DNA of 64,000 nt from Gammaproteobacteria bacterium (GTDB lineage Bacteria > Pseudomonadota > Gammaproteobacteria > Pseudomonadales > Azotimanducaceae), in contig JAPOYV010000094.1 of assembly GCA_026706385.1 (NCBI GenBank), positions 79,161 to 143,160 of the forward strand, in the 5' to 3' direction. Of this stretch, positions 1 to 7,256 are shown piece by piece. The stretch's first letter is position 1. Every line of letters starts with the position of its first letter. The position numbers and the translations under genes were made by a program. The notes below the pieces were generated by a model. It did not search any database, was not told where the DNA came from, and saw only the letters and a list, made by a program, of their open reading frames with translations.

Positions 1-549
1 CCAGGGCCAGCCGCCGGCCGGTGGACGAACCACGGCGGCGGGGAGGTACAGATACGCACCGATGCGGAACGACCCGTGGGCGACGCGCCCCTCGATTCCG
101 GCCGCCGCCGCCCAACGTTTCACGATCAAGCTCAAGGCCCGCGTGCTCAGCCTTGCGTCAAGCACCCGGCCGCTCTTGCTCATCCCGCGAAACAGAGCGC
201 CCTCATCGATACCGGCGGCCTTGAGCCAAATGCGCGCCATCTTTGCCGTAAGGCGGCTGCCATCGGGCACATCCGGGTCGCCCTCAGGGTCCCGTCTCGT
301 TCGGACAACCAGCCGTACCCGCTTCTTTTTGACCTTCAGGTCCGCAACGTCCAGTGCCACCAACTCCTTTGGGCGCAGCATGCACTCCCACGAGAGGCTG
401 ATCACCAAGGCATCGCGCAGACCGAGCAGCGTTTCGGATGACAACGCCTCGTCCACCATGCTGTATACCTGGTCGGGCTTGAGCGCAACGGCGAGTTCGG
501 GTCCGGGCCGAGCCGGACCGGGCTGCTCGGTACGGTCACGCGTGGTCAT
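1..549 (-). CDS. Tyrosine recombinase catalytic domain, partial at left edge
   Basis: The reverse strand reads open from an ATG at 549 to the window edge. The translation looks like the C-terminal catalytic domain of a site-specific tyrosine recombinase: a box I arginine lies in a segment reading CMLRPKELVALDVADL near residue 55, followed by a basic beta-hairpin region. The region that should hold box II reads AHGSFRIG, where relatives usually have GHSLRVG, so the catalytic His appears shifted by one place. The usual N-terminal SAM-like DNA-binding domain is absent, because the ATG lies inside the end of the Nudix gene. The catalytic Tyr, if present, lies outside the window. It may be a solo catalytic domain or a degraded integrase. 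Confidence 0.6.
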   Translation of the reverse strand, partial: MTTRDRTEQPGPARPGPELAVALKPDQVYSMVDEALSSETLLGLRDALVISLSWECMLRPKELVALDVADLKVKKKRVRLVVRTRRDPEGDPDVPDGSRLTAKMARIWLKAAGIDEGALFRGMSKSGRVLDARLSTRALSLIVKRWAAAAGIEGRVAHGSFRIGAYLYLPAAVVRPPAGGWPW

Positions 550-1075
550 GGCTTTCTCCCAAGTGGTTGCCGGTAAGCAAGCGGTGGAGAGCTTCCAGGC
601 TGTCGGGCGTGTAGCGCGAGGCGTCGTCGGCCAGGATTTCGGCGATGCCGACGAACCCGCCGCCTGCGACCTCCTCGGGTTGCAGCGTGAAGGGCCCGTC
701 GTGCCGGCAGATGAAGACGCGGCACCAGTTTCGGACCGCTTGGCGACCGCCCTCCCCCGGATCGCAGAAGTAGCTGTCGAAGGCGGTCTCCATAGGTGTG
801 TCGACGATGCCGAGTTCCTCCGCCGCTTCGCGCACCGCGCACTCTTCGTACGACTCGCCGGCGACCACCACGCCGCCGGCGCAAAGGTCGAGCATCCCCG
901 GATAGACGTCCTTCGTTTCCGTCCGCCGCTGCACGAAAAGACGACCGTCCCGGTCGACGACGAAAATCCCCGTCACGCGGTGGCGCAGTCCCTTGGCGCG
1001 CATCACGCTGCGCGGCACGACGTCAACCGGCCGGTCGTCCGCGTCGACGATCACCACCCGCTCGTCGAGCGTCAC
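536..1075 (-). CDS. NUDIX hydrolase
   Basis: The 179-residue protein carries a complete Nudix box, running from GGVVVAGESYEE to REAAEELGI near residues 86-109, with all Gly, Glu and Arg positions conserved. It is expected to hydrolyse a nucleoside diphosphate linked to another group, using Mg2+ in the cytoplasm. Its N-terminal part (VDADDRPVDVVPRS, then LRHRVTGIFVVD) resembles the YfcD/isopentenyl-diphosphate isomerase-like branch of the family, but the substrate cannot be read from sequence. It starts at GTG, overlapping the rhomboid stop by 4 bases, and its own stop overlaps the recombinase start by 14 bases, so the three genes are probably cotranscribed. Confidence 0.88.
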   Translation of the reverse strand: MTLDERVVIVDADDRPVDVVPRSVMRAKGLRHRVTGIFVVDRDGRLFVQRRTETKDVYPGMLDLCAGGVVVAGESYEECAVREAAEELGIVDTPMETAFDSYFCDPGEGGRQAVRNWCRVFICRHDGPFTLQPEEVAGGGFVGIAEILADDASRYTPDSLEALHRLLTGNHLGESHDHA

Positions 1076-1674
1076 TCGCTGCCGCGCGCCGGGACCGGCG
1101 CTTCACGCGCACGCCGCTGATCGATGGCGAAGAGGCCCCGGGCGACCACCGCGCCCGCGATCAAACCGAAAAGGTGGCCTTCCCAGGAAACGTGCCCACC
1201 CTGTGGCAAGACACCGAAAACCATGGTCCCGTAGGTCAGGAACACGACCAGAGCCACCAGCGCGGACCGGACGCTGCGCTCCGAGATCCCGCGCACGATC
1301 AGGAAGCCGAAGATGCCGAACACGAGGCCACTCGCACCGATGTGCGCGGCTTCGCGGCCGAGCAGCCACAGCGCGGTCCCGCCGAGCAACGCGATGGCAA
1401 CGGATACGCGCAGGAAATAGGCGGCGCCTCGCGCGACCAACAGTCCGCCCATGATCAGCAACGGAACCGTATTCGCCAACAGGTGGTGCAGCGAACCGTG
1501 CACGAACGGCATGCCGAGAATGCCCACCAACCCGCCAACCTGGCGTGGATGCAGCGCGAGGTCGTAGAGGAGGCCGCGGTCCACGTAGAGCGCGGCGAGC
1601 GACACCACCCACATCAGGCACACGGCGCCGGTGAGCGCCGCGAGTCGCGGCTTCAGCGCCGAGAGGTCCATCAC
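1072..1674 (-). CDS. Rhomboid family intramembrane serine protease
   Basis: This is a polytopic membrane protein of about 200 residues with the rhomboid hallmarks. GASG with nucleophile Ser115 opens a transmembrane helix, the partner His167 lies in SWEGHLFGLIAG, and HGSLHHLLANT near residue 60 is the conserved second-helix segment. Rhomboids cleave transmembrane segments of other membrane proteins inside the bilayer; the substrate is unknown here. Two starts are possible, GTG at 1674 or ATG at 1671. It heads a small minus-strand unit with the Nudix gene. Confidence 0.88.
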   Translation of the reverse strand: MMDLSALKPRLAALTGAVCLMWVVSLAALYVDRGLLYDLALHPRQVGGLVGILGMPFVHGSLHHLLANTVPLLIMGGLLVARGAAYFLRVSVAIALLGGTALWLLGREAAHIGASGLVFGIFGFLIVRGISERSVRSALVALVVFLTYGTMVFGVLPQGGHVSWEGHLFGLIAGAVVARGLFAIDQRRAREAPVPARGSE

Positions 1675-1690
1675 GCCGCCCGCGGGACCG

Positions 1691-2542
1691 TCAGGAAATC
1701 ACCGCTTCGGCGCCGAGCCGTTCGGTCAACCAGGTCTTCAGCGGCACGTCCTCTTCGGCGGGCGACGTGTAGCCGAAGCCCCCGTTCGGACTGGCCCCGA
1801 GCAACTGGCGACGGATCGGATCGGCACCGTCCATGTAGTGCCCCACGGTCATGTCGTCGCGCGGGCGCAGCCAACGGTAGCTGTAGCCCATGAACAGGAC
1901 CTTGCGGGTGACGTCGGACCGGTTGAAGCCCGCCGAGTGCCACAGTCGGCGGTCGAAGAAGACGGCGTCCCCGGCATCGACGCAGACCGGCATGGCGTCC
2001 GGATGATCCGCGGCGGGGTCGTCCGGCAGATCCAGCTTGTTCAGCTTGTGGCTGCCGGGCACGACGTGGAAGTTGCCCCGGTTGGGCTCGAGGGTGCTGG
2101 TTAAGAAGAAGCCGACCTTGAGCGAGACGCGCGATCGTGGCTCGCCTTCAAGCTCGATGTTGAGCCGGCCGCTGTCCTGGTGCCAGCCAAGCCGGGGACG
2201 CGGCGGCTCGAACCCCGACGGCAACGGCGGGGTCACGATCAGGTGCGAATGATAGAGCTGGATGTGCCAACCGAGGATATCGACCACCTTCATGAACGTA
2301 TCGGGCAGGTCCAGCAGATCGAGGAACTCGTCGTCCATGCCGAAGGCGTCGAGGACGTTCAGCGGCTGATGCGCCTTGAGATCCCGCTTCTCCCGCCACT
2401 GCGCGTCGATCCGGTCGGCCGCCTCGGCCAACGCGGCCACCTTGCTGTCCGGGAGAACCCCGGGGACGATCATGAAGCCTTGGCTCTCGAACTGCCGTCT
2501 CTCCTCGTCAGTCAGGCGATGCTGGAGGCAGGCCTCTTCCAT
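1691..2542 (-). CDS. Phytanoyl-CoA dioxygenase (PhyH) family protein
   Basis: The 283-residue protein is a non-heme Fe(II)/2-oxoglutarate dioxygenase. The facial triad is visible as His121 and Asp123 in GWHQDSG and distal His202 in LWHSAG, with Arg213 as the likely 2-oxoglutarate anchor. The family hydroxylates small molecules or acyl-CoA thioesters; the substrate is not predictable. ATG at 2542 was chosen because it begins immediately before the recognisable fold; the open frame upstream is antisense to the LLM gene. It is divergent from the LLM oxidoreductase across an 87-base promoter region. Confidence 0.9.
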   Translation of the reverse strand: MEEACLQHRLTDEERRQFESQGFMIVPGVLPDSKVAALAEAADRIDAQWREKRDLKAHQPLNVLDAFGMDDEFLDLLDLPDTFMKVVDILGWHIQLYHSHLIVTPPLPSGFEPPRPRLGWHQDSGRLNIELEGEPRSRVSLKVGFFLTSTLEPNRGNFHVVPGSHKLNKLDLPDDPAADHPDAMPVCVDAGDAVFFDRRLWHSAGFNRSDVTRKVLFMGYSYRWLRPRDDMTVGHYMDGADPIRRQLLGASPNGGFGYTSPAEEDVPLKTWLTERLGAEAVIS

Positions 2543-2629
2543 CGTTGATCCTCGCGTGACTTTACGCGACTCTACCACTTTGCTGTTCGCGGGCGGGCAG
2601 CCAGGGGCCGCGAGATTGGAGAGGGATGC

Positions 2630-3754
2630 ATGAGATTCGGCCTGTTCGTGTACTGCACCGTCGGCCGGCGGCACGAGCTCGAAGCCGGCATGGCTGGCCG
2701 CGACCGCGCGCTCTACGGCCGCATGATCGATGAACTCGGCCGCACCGCGGCCTTCGCCGAGCAGCACGGCTACTTCGCGTTCGGCCATCCCGAGCACCAC
2801 CTGCAAATCGAGGGGTTCGAAGCGTCGAACGACCCCGCGCTCATGGCCATGTGGCTCGGCCAGCACACGACCACGATGCGCATCGTCACCTGCGGGTTCG
2901 TGTCGACGGTCAACAATCCCCTCACTGTCGCCGAGAAGATCGCCACCATGGACCACATGCTCGGCGGCCGCTTCGGCGTCGGCCTGGTCCGCGGCTACCA
3001 GGCCCGCTGGGTGGAGAACTTCAAGATCCGGCCGGAGCTCAAGGCCGTTGGTCCGTGGAACAGGAACTCGGCGGACGACGATCTCAACCGCGAGTACTTT
3101 TCCGAGTTCGTGGACATCGTGGCGACGGCTCTGGCCCGCGAGACGTTCTCGTATCGGGGCAAGTACTGGACGTTCCCGCCCGAGCGATTCGTCAATCCCC
3201 ACCACCACGAGGTCTACACACGCTTCGGGCAAGGCGTCGATGACGACATGGCGATCACGGAGGTCGGTATCGCACCGCGGCCGTTGCAGGACGAGATTCC
3301 GCTCTACGGCGGCTTCTCGGCGAGCTTGAGGACGGCCAAGTTCTGGGCCCGGTACAAGGGACGGCCCATCGTGCTGTCCGGGAACACGGAGTTTCTCGAG
3401 GTGCTGTGGCGCGAGTGGCGCAGCGAAGCCGAACGCCACGGCCACGACGTCGCGCCCGGTCGCGAGGCGTGCTGGGGCGGCATCATGATCTGCGCGGAAA
3501 CGGACGCCCAGGCGCAAGCGCTGTTCGCGGACATGGAGTGGTTCTGGAATACCTGGGCTACCCCGTTCGGCCAAGGCATGCCGGAACTGCTGGTCGGATC
3601 CCCTGATACGATCAACGCACGCATCGACCGCGTAGCGCAAAGCGTTCCCGTCGAGGAAGCCTTCCTGTTGATTCCCGCCGGCCTGCACACGCCCGAGCAG
3701 CTCGAAGACTCCCTCGGCCTCTTCGCCGAGCGGGTCATGCCCAACTTCGCTTAA
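2630..3754 (+). CDS. LLM class flavin-dependent oxidoreductase
   Basis: The 374-residue luciferase-like protein has the family's N-terminal MRFGLF strand, a GHPEHH segment in the place of the usual EHH near residue 50, and a GGRFGVGLVRGYQ segment near residue 110. Members use reduced FMN or F420 as a diffusible cosubstrate for oxygenation or hydride transfer. A purine-rich GAGAGG lies just upstream of the ATG. It leads a plus-strand run with the GCS2, M14-like and MetX genes, the next gene being only 10 bases away. The substrate is unknown. Confidence 0.88.
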   Translation: MRFGLFVYCTVGRRHELEAGMAGRDRALYGRMIDELGRTAAFAEQHGYFAFGHPEHHLQIEGFEASNDPALMAMWLGQHTTTMRIVTCGFVSTVNNPLTVAEKIATMDHMLGGRFGVGLVRGYQARWVENFKIRPELKAVGPWNRNSADDDLNREYFSEFVDIVATALARETFSYRGKYWTFPPERFVNPHHHEVYTRFGQGVDDDMAITEVGIAPRPLQDEIPLYGGFSASLRTAKFWARYKGRPIVLSGNTEFLEVLWREWRSEAERHGHDVAPGREACWGGIMICAETDAQAQALFADMEWFWNTWATPFGQGMPELLVGSPDTINARIDRVAQSVPVEEAFLLIPAGLHTPEQLEDSLGLFAERVMPNFA

Positions 3755-3764
3755 GGGACGCACC

Positions 3765-5183
3765 GTGGGTGACGAGATACAACGACGCCACTTCGACGCC
3801 GAGGATTTCCGGCGTTTCCGTCGCAACCTGGACAACGAGACGCACCTCGTCGAAGACCTCTTCGAGCGCGACGAACTGAGCGGCCGTGGCGACATGGTCG
3901 GTTTCGAGCTCGAGGCGTGGATCGTCAATGCCGACGGCCAACCCGATCCGGTCAACGAGCGCCTCCTGGAAATCGTCGCCAACCCCCTCGTGGTGCCGGA
4001 ACTGGCCGCCTTCAACGTCGAATTGAACGGCAGTCCGAGTGCGCTGCAGGGCAACGTCTTCTCGCGCATTCACGACGAGTTGTCCGCTACCTGGGAGATC
4101 TGCCGCAGTGGCGCCGCCGAGCTCGGTTGCCGACTCGCGACCATCGGCATTCTGCCGACCATCCGGCCGGAGCTCCTCAATTCCGCGCACATGTCCGCCA
4201 TGGTCCGCTACCAAGCGCTGAACGACCGCATCCTCGCGCTGCGCGACGGCGCCCCGCTGCACATCAACATCACCACGGGCGACGGCCTGGATATGCACCA
4301 CGACGACGTCATGCTGGAGGCCGCGGCGACGTCCTTCCAGATCCACCTGCAGTGCAAGCCGGAACGCGCGGTGCGCGATTTCAACGCCGCGATCATCGCG
4401 TCCGCGCCGATGGTAGCGCTCGCGGCCAACTCGCCGTTCCTGTTCGGCCGCTCGCTGTGGGAGGAGACGCGGATTCCGCTGTTCGAACAGGCCGTGTCCG
4501 CCGGGCCCAGGGCACCCGCCAGGGTCACGTTCGGAACCGGTTACGCGAAGGACTCGCTCGCCGAGATCTTCGCCGAAAATCAGCGCGAGCACCCCATCCT
4601 GCTGCCTTTCGTACAACCCGACGAACCGCCGCACAAGTACGCCCACGTACGCTTCCAGAACGGCACCGTGTGGCGCTGGAACCGGCCACTCCTGGGCTTC
4701 GACTTCGATGGTGTTCCGCACCTGCGCATCGAGCACCGGGTGGTCCCCGCCGGACCGACGATCGTCGACTGCGTTGCCAACGCCGCCGCCTGGCTCGGCA
4801 TGGTGCGCGGCCTGGTGGAAGCCGACGAGCCCGCCGAGAACCGCCTCGACTTCGCCGCCGCGAGCGACAACTTCTACGCCGCAGCGAAGTACGGCCTCGA
4901 TGCAAAACTCACCTGGCTCGACGGCGAGCAGGTCAGCGCGGGCGCGCTCTTGCAGGACGAGCTGCTGCCGCTGGCCGCCGCTGCGCTGGAACGCCTCGAT
5001 ATTCCGCACCCGGAGGTGGAACGTTACATCGGCACGGCCTCGCAACGCGTCACCGCCAACCGGACGGGTGCGCGCTGGCAACGCGCCTGGGTAGCGAAGT
5101 ACGGCAACGACTGGGCGGCACTGACCCGGGCCTACATCGATGCCCAGGAAAGTGGTGAAGCGGTCCACACATGGTCGCTGTGA
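3765..5183 (+). CDS. Glutamate-cysteine ligase, GCS2 family
   Basis: The 472-residue protein belongs to the carboxylate-amine ligase GCS2 family, which joins the gamma-carboxyl of glutamate to an amine, classically cysteine, using ATP. Typical segments include FELEAWIV near residue 47, ELNGSP near residue 87, HINIT near 167, FQIHLQCKP near 190 and LAANSPFLFGR near 220. It starts at GTG and overlaps the next gene by 13 bases. Whether it makes gamma-glutamylcysteine or acts on another amine cannot be told. Its neighbours (a deacylase-like hydrolase and MetX) suggest a low-molecular-weight thiol or sulfur amino acid setting. Confidence 0.85.
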   Translation: MGDEIQRRHFDAEDFRRFRRNLDNETHLVEDLFERDELSGRGDMVGFELEAWIVNADGQPDPVNERLLEIVANPLVVPELAAFNVELNGSPSALQGNVFSRIHDELSATWEICRSGAAELGCRLATIGILPTIRPELLNSAHMSAMVRYQALNDRILALRDGAPLHINITTGDGLDMHHDDVMLEAAATSFQIHLQCKPERAVRDFNAAIIASAPMVALAANSPFLFGRSLWEETRIPLFEQAVSAGPRAPARVTFGTGYAKDSLAEIFAENQREHPILLPFVQPDEPPHKYAHVRFQNGTVWRWNRPLLGFDFDGVPHLRIEHRVVPAGPTIVDCVANAAAWLGMVRGLVEADEPAENRLDFAAASDNFYAAAKYGLDAKLTWLDGEQVSAGALLQDELLPLAAAALERLDIPHPEVERYIGTASQRVTANRTGARWQRAWVAKYGNDWAALTRAYIDAQESGEAVHTWSL

Positions 5184-6142
5184 CCGCGCGCCAGCGAGGG
5201 TCGCTCAATGTCCTCGACGCCTTTCCGGCCTCGATTGCCCAACTGCCCGCAACGGAACTTGCGGATGCGCTTGGGGGACCGACCCTTTTCGATCTACGCG
5301 AGCCCGATACACCCCCGTTGTTCGTCTCCGTACTGCTGCACGGCAACGAGACATCGGGCTGGGACGCTGTCCGCCGCCTCGTCGGCGAGATCTCGGCGGC
5401 CTCGCTACTGCTTTTCGTCGGCAACGTCGAGGCTGCTCGGCGGGGCACCCGGAGCATCCCGGGTGGTCTTGATTTCAACCGCGTGTGGGAGGGCGGTGAC
5501 ACGCCTGAGGCCGCGATCGCCGACGAAGTCACCGCGTTCGCCGCCGCGGCTCGGCCCTACCTCGCCGTGGACGTGCACAACAACACCGGCGACAACCCGC
5601 CCTACGCGGTGGTGACGGACACCTGTCGGCGCACCCTCTCGGTTGCCCGTGCTTTTGCCCGCCGCGCCCTGCTCACCGCGCAACCGGAGGGATTCTTAAG
5701 TCGGCGATTCGCCGACTTCTGCACGGCCGTCACCGTCGAGGTAGGGATGCCCCAAGACGCCGGGAGCACCGAGCGCGCGGCATCGTTCCTCTCGCGCCTG
5801 CTGACCTCGCCAGCGGCCCCGGACGACGATCCGGCCGATCTCGCGCTTTTCGAGACCACGGCGCGGGTGCTGCTTACCCGTGGCGCCGTGATCGAGCCGA
5901 GCGCTCAGCGCTTCAACTTCCGAGCGGCGCCCGCGGGGACGGCGTTGACGCGATCCGGCCCGCTCGTCGCCGAGGACGCCAGCGGCGACGACGTCACCGA
6001 TGCCTACCTCGCGCACGAGAATGGCGCTATGGTCCTCAAGCGCAACACACACGTCGCCATGTACACCGGCAGCGAGGAAAGCGCGCGCCTGGACTGCCTT
6101 TGCTACCTGCTCCAACCCTTCAGCGGGCAACGTCGTGGCTGA
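5171..6142 (+). CDS. M14/succinylglutamate desuccinylase-aspartoacylase-like zinc hydrolase
   Basis: The 323-residue protein has the zinc-binding HGNE motif near residue 57 (VLLHGNETSGWDA), a NVEAARRGTR segment, a DFNRVW segment near 101 and the third zinc ligand candidate in DVHNNTG near 139. This is the pattern of carboxypeptidase M14-like deacylases such as AstE and aspartoacylase, which remove acyl or aminoacyl groups. The start overlaps the GCS2 gene by 13 bases and the stop overlaps the MetX start by 8 bases, so the three are translationally linked. It may trim or recycle a gamma-glutamyl or N-acyl conjugate made by its neighbour; that is inference. Confidence 0.8.
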   Translation: MVAVTARQRGSLNVLDAFPASIAQLPATELADALGGPTLFDLREPDTPPLFVSVLLHGNETSGWDAVRRLVGEISAASLLLFVGNVEAARRGTRSIPGGLDFNRVWEGGDTPEAAIADEVTAFAAAARPYLAVDVHNNTGDNPPYAVVTDTCRRTLSVARAFARRALLTAQPEGFLSRRFADFCTAVTVEVGMPQDAGSTERAASFLSRLLTSPAAPDDDPADLALFETTARVLLTRGAVIEPSAQRFNFRAAPAGTALTRSGPLVAEDASGDDVTDAYLAHENGAMVLKRNTHVAMYTGSEESARLDCLCYLLQPFSGQRRG

Positions 6143-7256
6143 CGCGCGTCGATACATCACCATCGACGGTCGTTTCTCGATGCTGCACGGGGCCATCGAG
6201 TCTCCGAGGATCGCCTACGAGACCTGGGGCGAACTGTCGCCGGCGGGCGACAATGCCGTGCTGCTCTTCACGGGCCTGTCTCCCTCGGCGCACGCCGCGT
6301 CCTCGCCGGACGACCCGTCGTCCGGCTGGTGGGAGGACATGGTCGGCGCCGACAAGCCGATCGACACCTCGCGGTACTTCGTCATCTGCGTCAATTCGCT
6401 GGGCAGTTGCTTCGGCTCCACCGGACCCGCAACCGCCAACCCAGCGACCGGGCAGTCCTATCGCCTGGACTTCCCGGTGCTGGCCTTGGAGGATGTCGCG
6501 CACGCCGGGCACGCCGTGGTCGAGTCTCTCGGCATCGACCGGCTGTTCGCCGTGGTCGGCGCCTCGATGGGCGGCATGACGGCACTCGCCTACGCCGTGG
6601 CGTACGGCGAGCGCACCGACGGCGTCCTGCTCATCTCTTCCGCGGCGCGTTGCCTGCCGTTCTCGATTGCCCTGCGATCCCTGCAGCGCGAACTCATCCG
6701 CACGGATCCCGCCTGGGCCGACGGGCAGTATCCGTTCGACGTGCCGCCCATCGTCGGCATGCGGCTCGCACGCAAGCTCGGCATGATCACCTACCGCTCG
6801 GCTGCCGAATGGGCGTTAAGATTCGGCCGCGAGCGCGCCACCGACGACGTGGCCGTGGCCGGCAGCGCCCGGTCGCCCACGGCCGACGGCGCCGGGGGGC
6901 GGTTCGGCATCGACTTCGAGGTGGAGTCGTATCTGGAAGCGCACGCCAACAAGTTCATCGGCGCATTCGACGCCAATTGCTACCTGTACCTGTCCCGGGC
7001 CATGGACCTCTTCGACGTGGCCGACCACGGCGGTTCCGTCGCCGCGGGACTGCAACGGGTACGAGCCAAGCGCGCGCTGGTCATCGGCGTCGAGTCCGAC
7101 TTCCTGTTTCCGCCTCAGCAGCAGCGTGAGATCGCCGACGGATTGCGCGCCGGCGTGGCGGACGCGGATTTCAAGCTGCTGCCGTCGATCCAGGGCCACG
7201 ACTCGTTCCTCGTGGACATGGATCGGTTCCGCCCCGCGATCGCTAGCTTCTTCTGA
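6135..7256 (+). CDS. metX: Homoserine O-acyltransferase (MetX family)
   Basis: The 373-residue alpha/beta-hydrolase fold protein matches MetX. The nucleophile is Ser144 in GASMGG, with Asp322 in GVESDFLFPP and His355 in QGHDSFL completing the triad. YETWGELSPAGDNAVLL near residue 28 and NSLGSCFGSTGP near 88 are family signatures. It activates homoserine with acetyl-CoA or succinyl-CoA for methionine synthesis; acyl specificity cannot be assigned with certainty by eye. GTG at 6135 overlaps the previous stop. Its 3' end overlaps the convergent SelD-fusion gene by 14 bases. Confidence 0.9.
   Translation: MADARRYITIDGRFSMLHGAIESPRIAYETWGELSPAGDNAVLLFTGLSPSAHAASSPDDPSSGWWEDMVGADKPIDTSRYFVICVNSLGSCFGSTGPATANPATGQSYRLDFPVLALEDVAHAGHAVVESLGIDRLFAVVGASMGGMTALAYAVAYGERTDGVLLISSAARCLPFSIALRSLQRELIRTDPAWADGQYPFDVPPIVGMRLARKLGMITYRSAAEWALRFGRERATDDVAVAGSARSPTADGAGGRFGIDFEVESYLEAHANKFIGAFDANCYLYLSRAMDLFDVADHGGSVAAGLQRVRAKRALVIGVESDFLFPPQQQREIADGLRAGVADADFKLLPSIQGHDSFLVDMDRFRPAIASFF

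Noticed and set aside
62..1120. Long plus-strand open frame over the left edge
   Set aside because: It is antisense to the recombinase and Nudix genes, both of which show clear family motifs; the plus-strand translation is low-complexity and resembles nothing.
1691..4069. 792-codon minus-strand frame
   Set aside because: Only the part from 2542 down is PhyH; the rest is antisense to the LLM and GCS2 genes.
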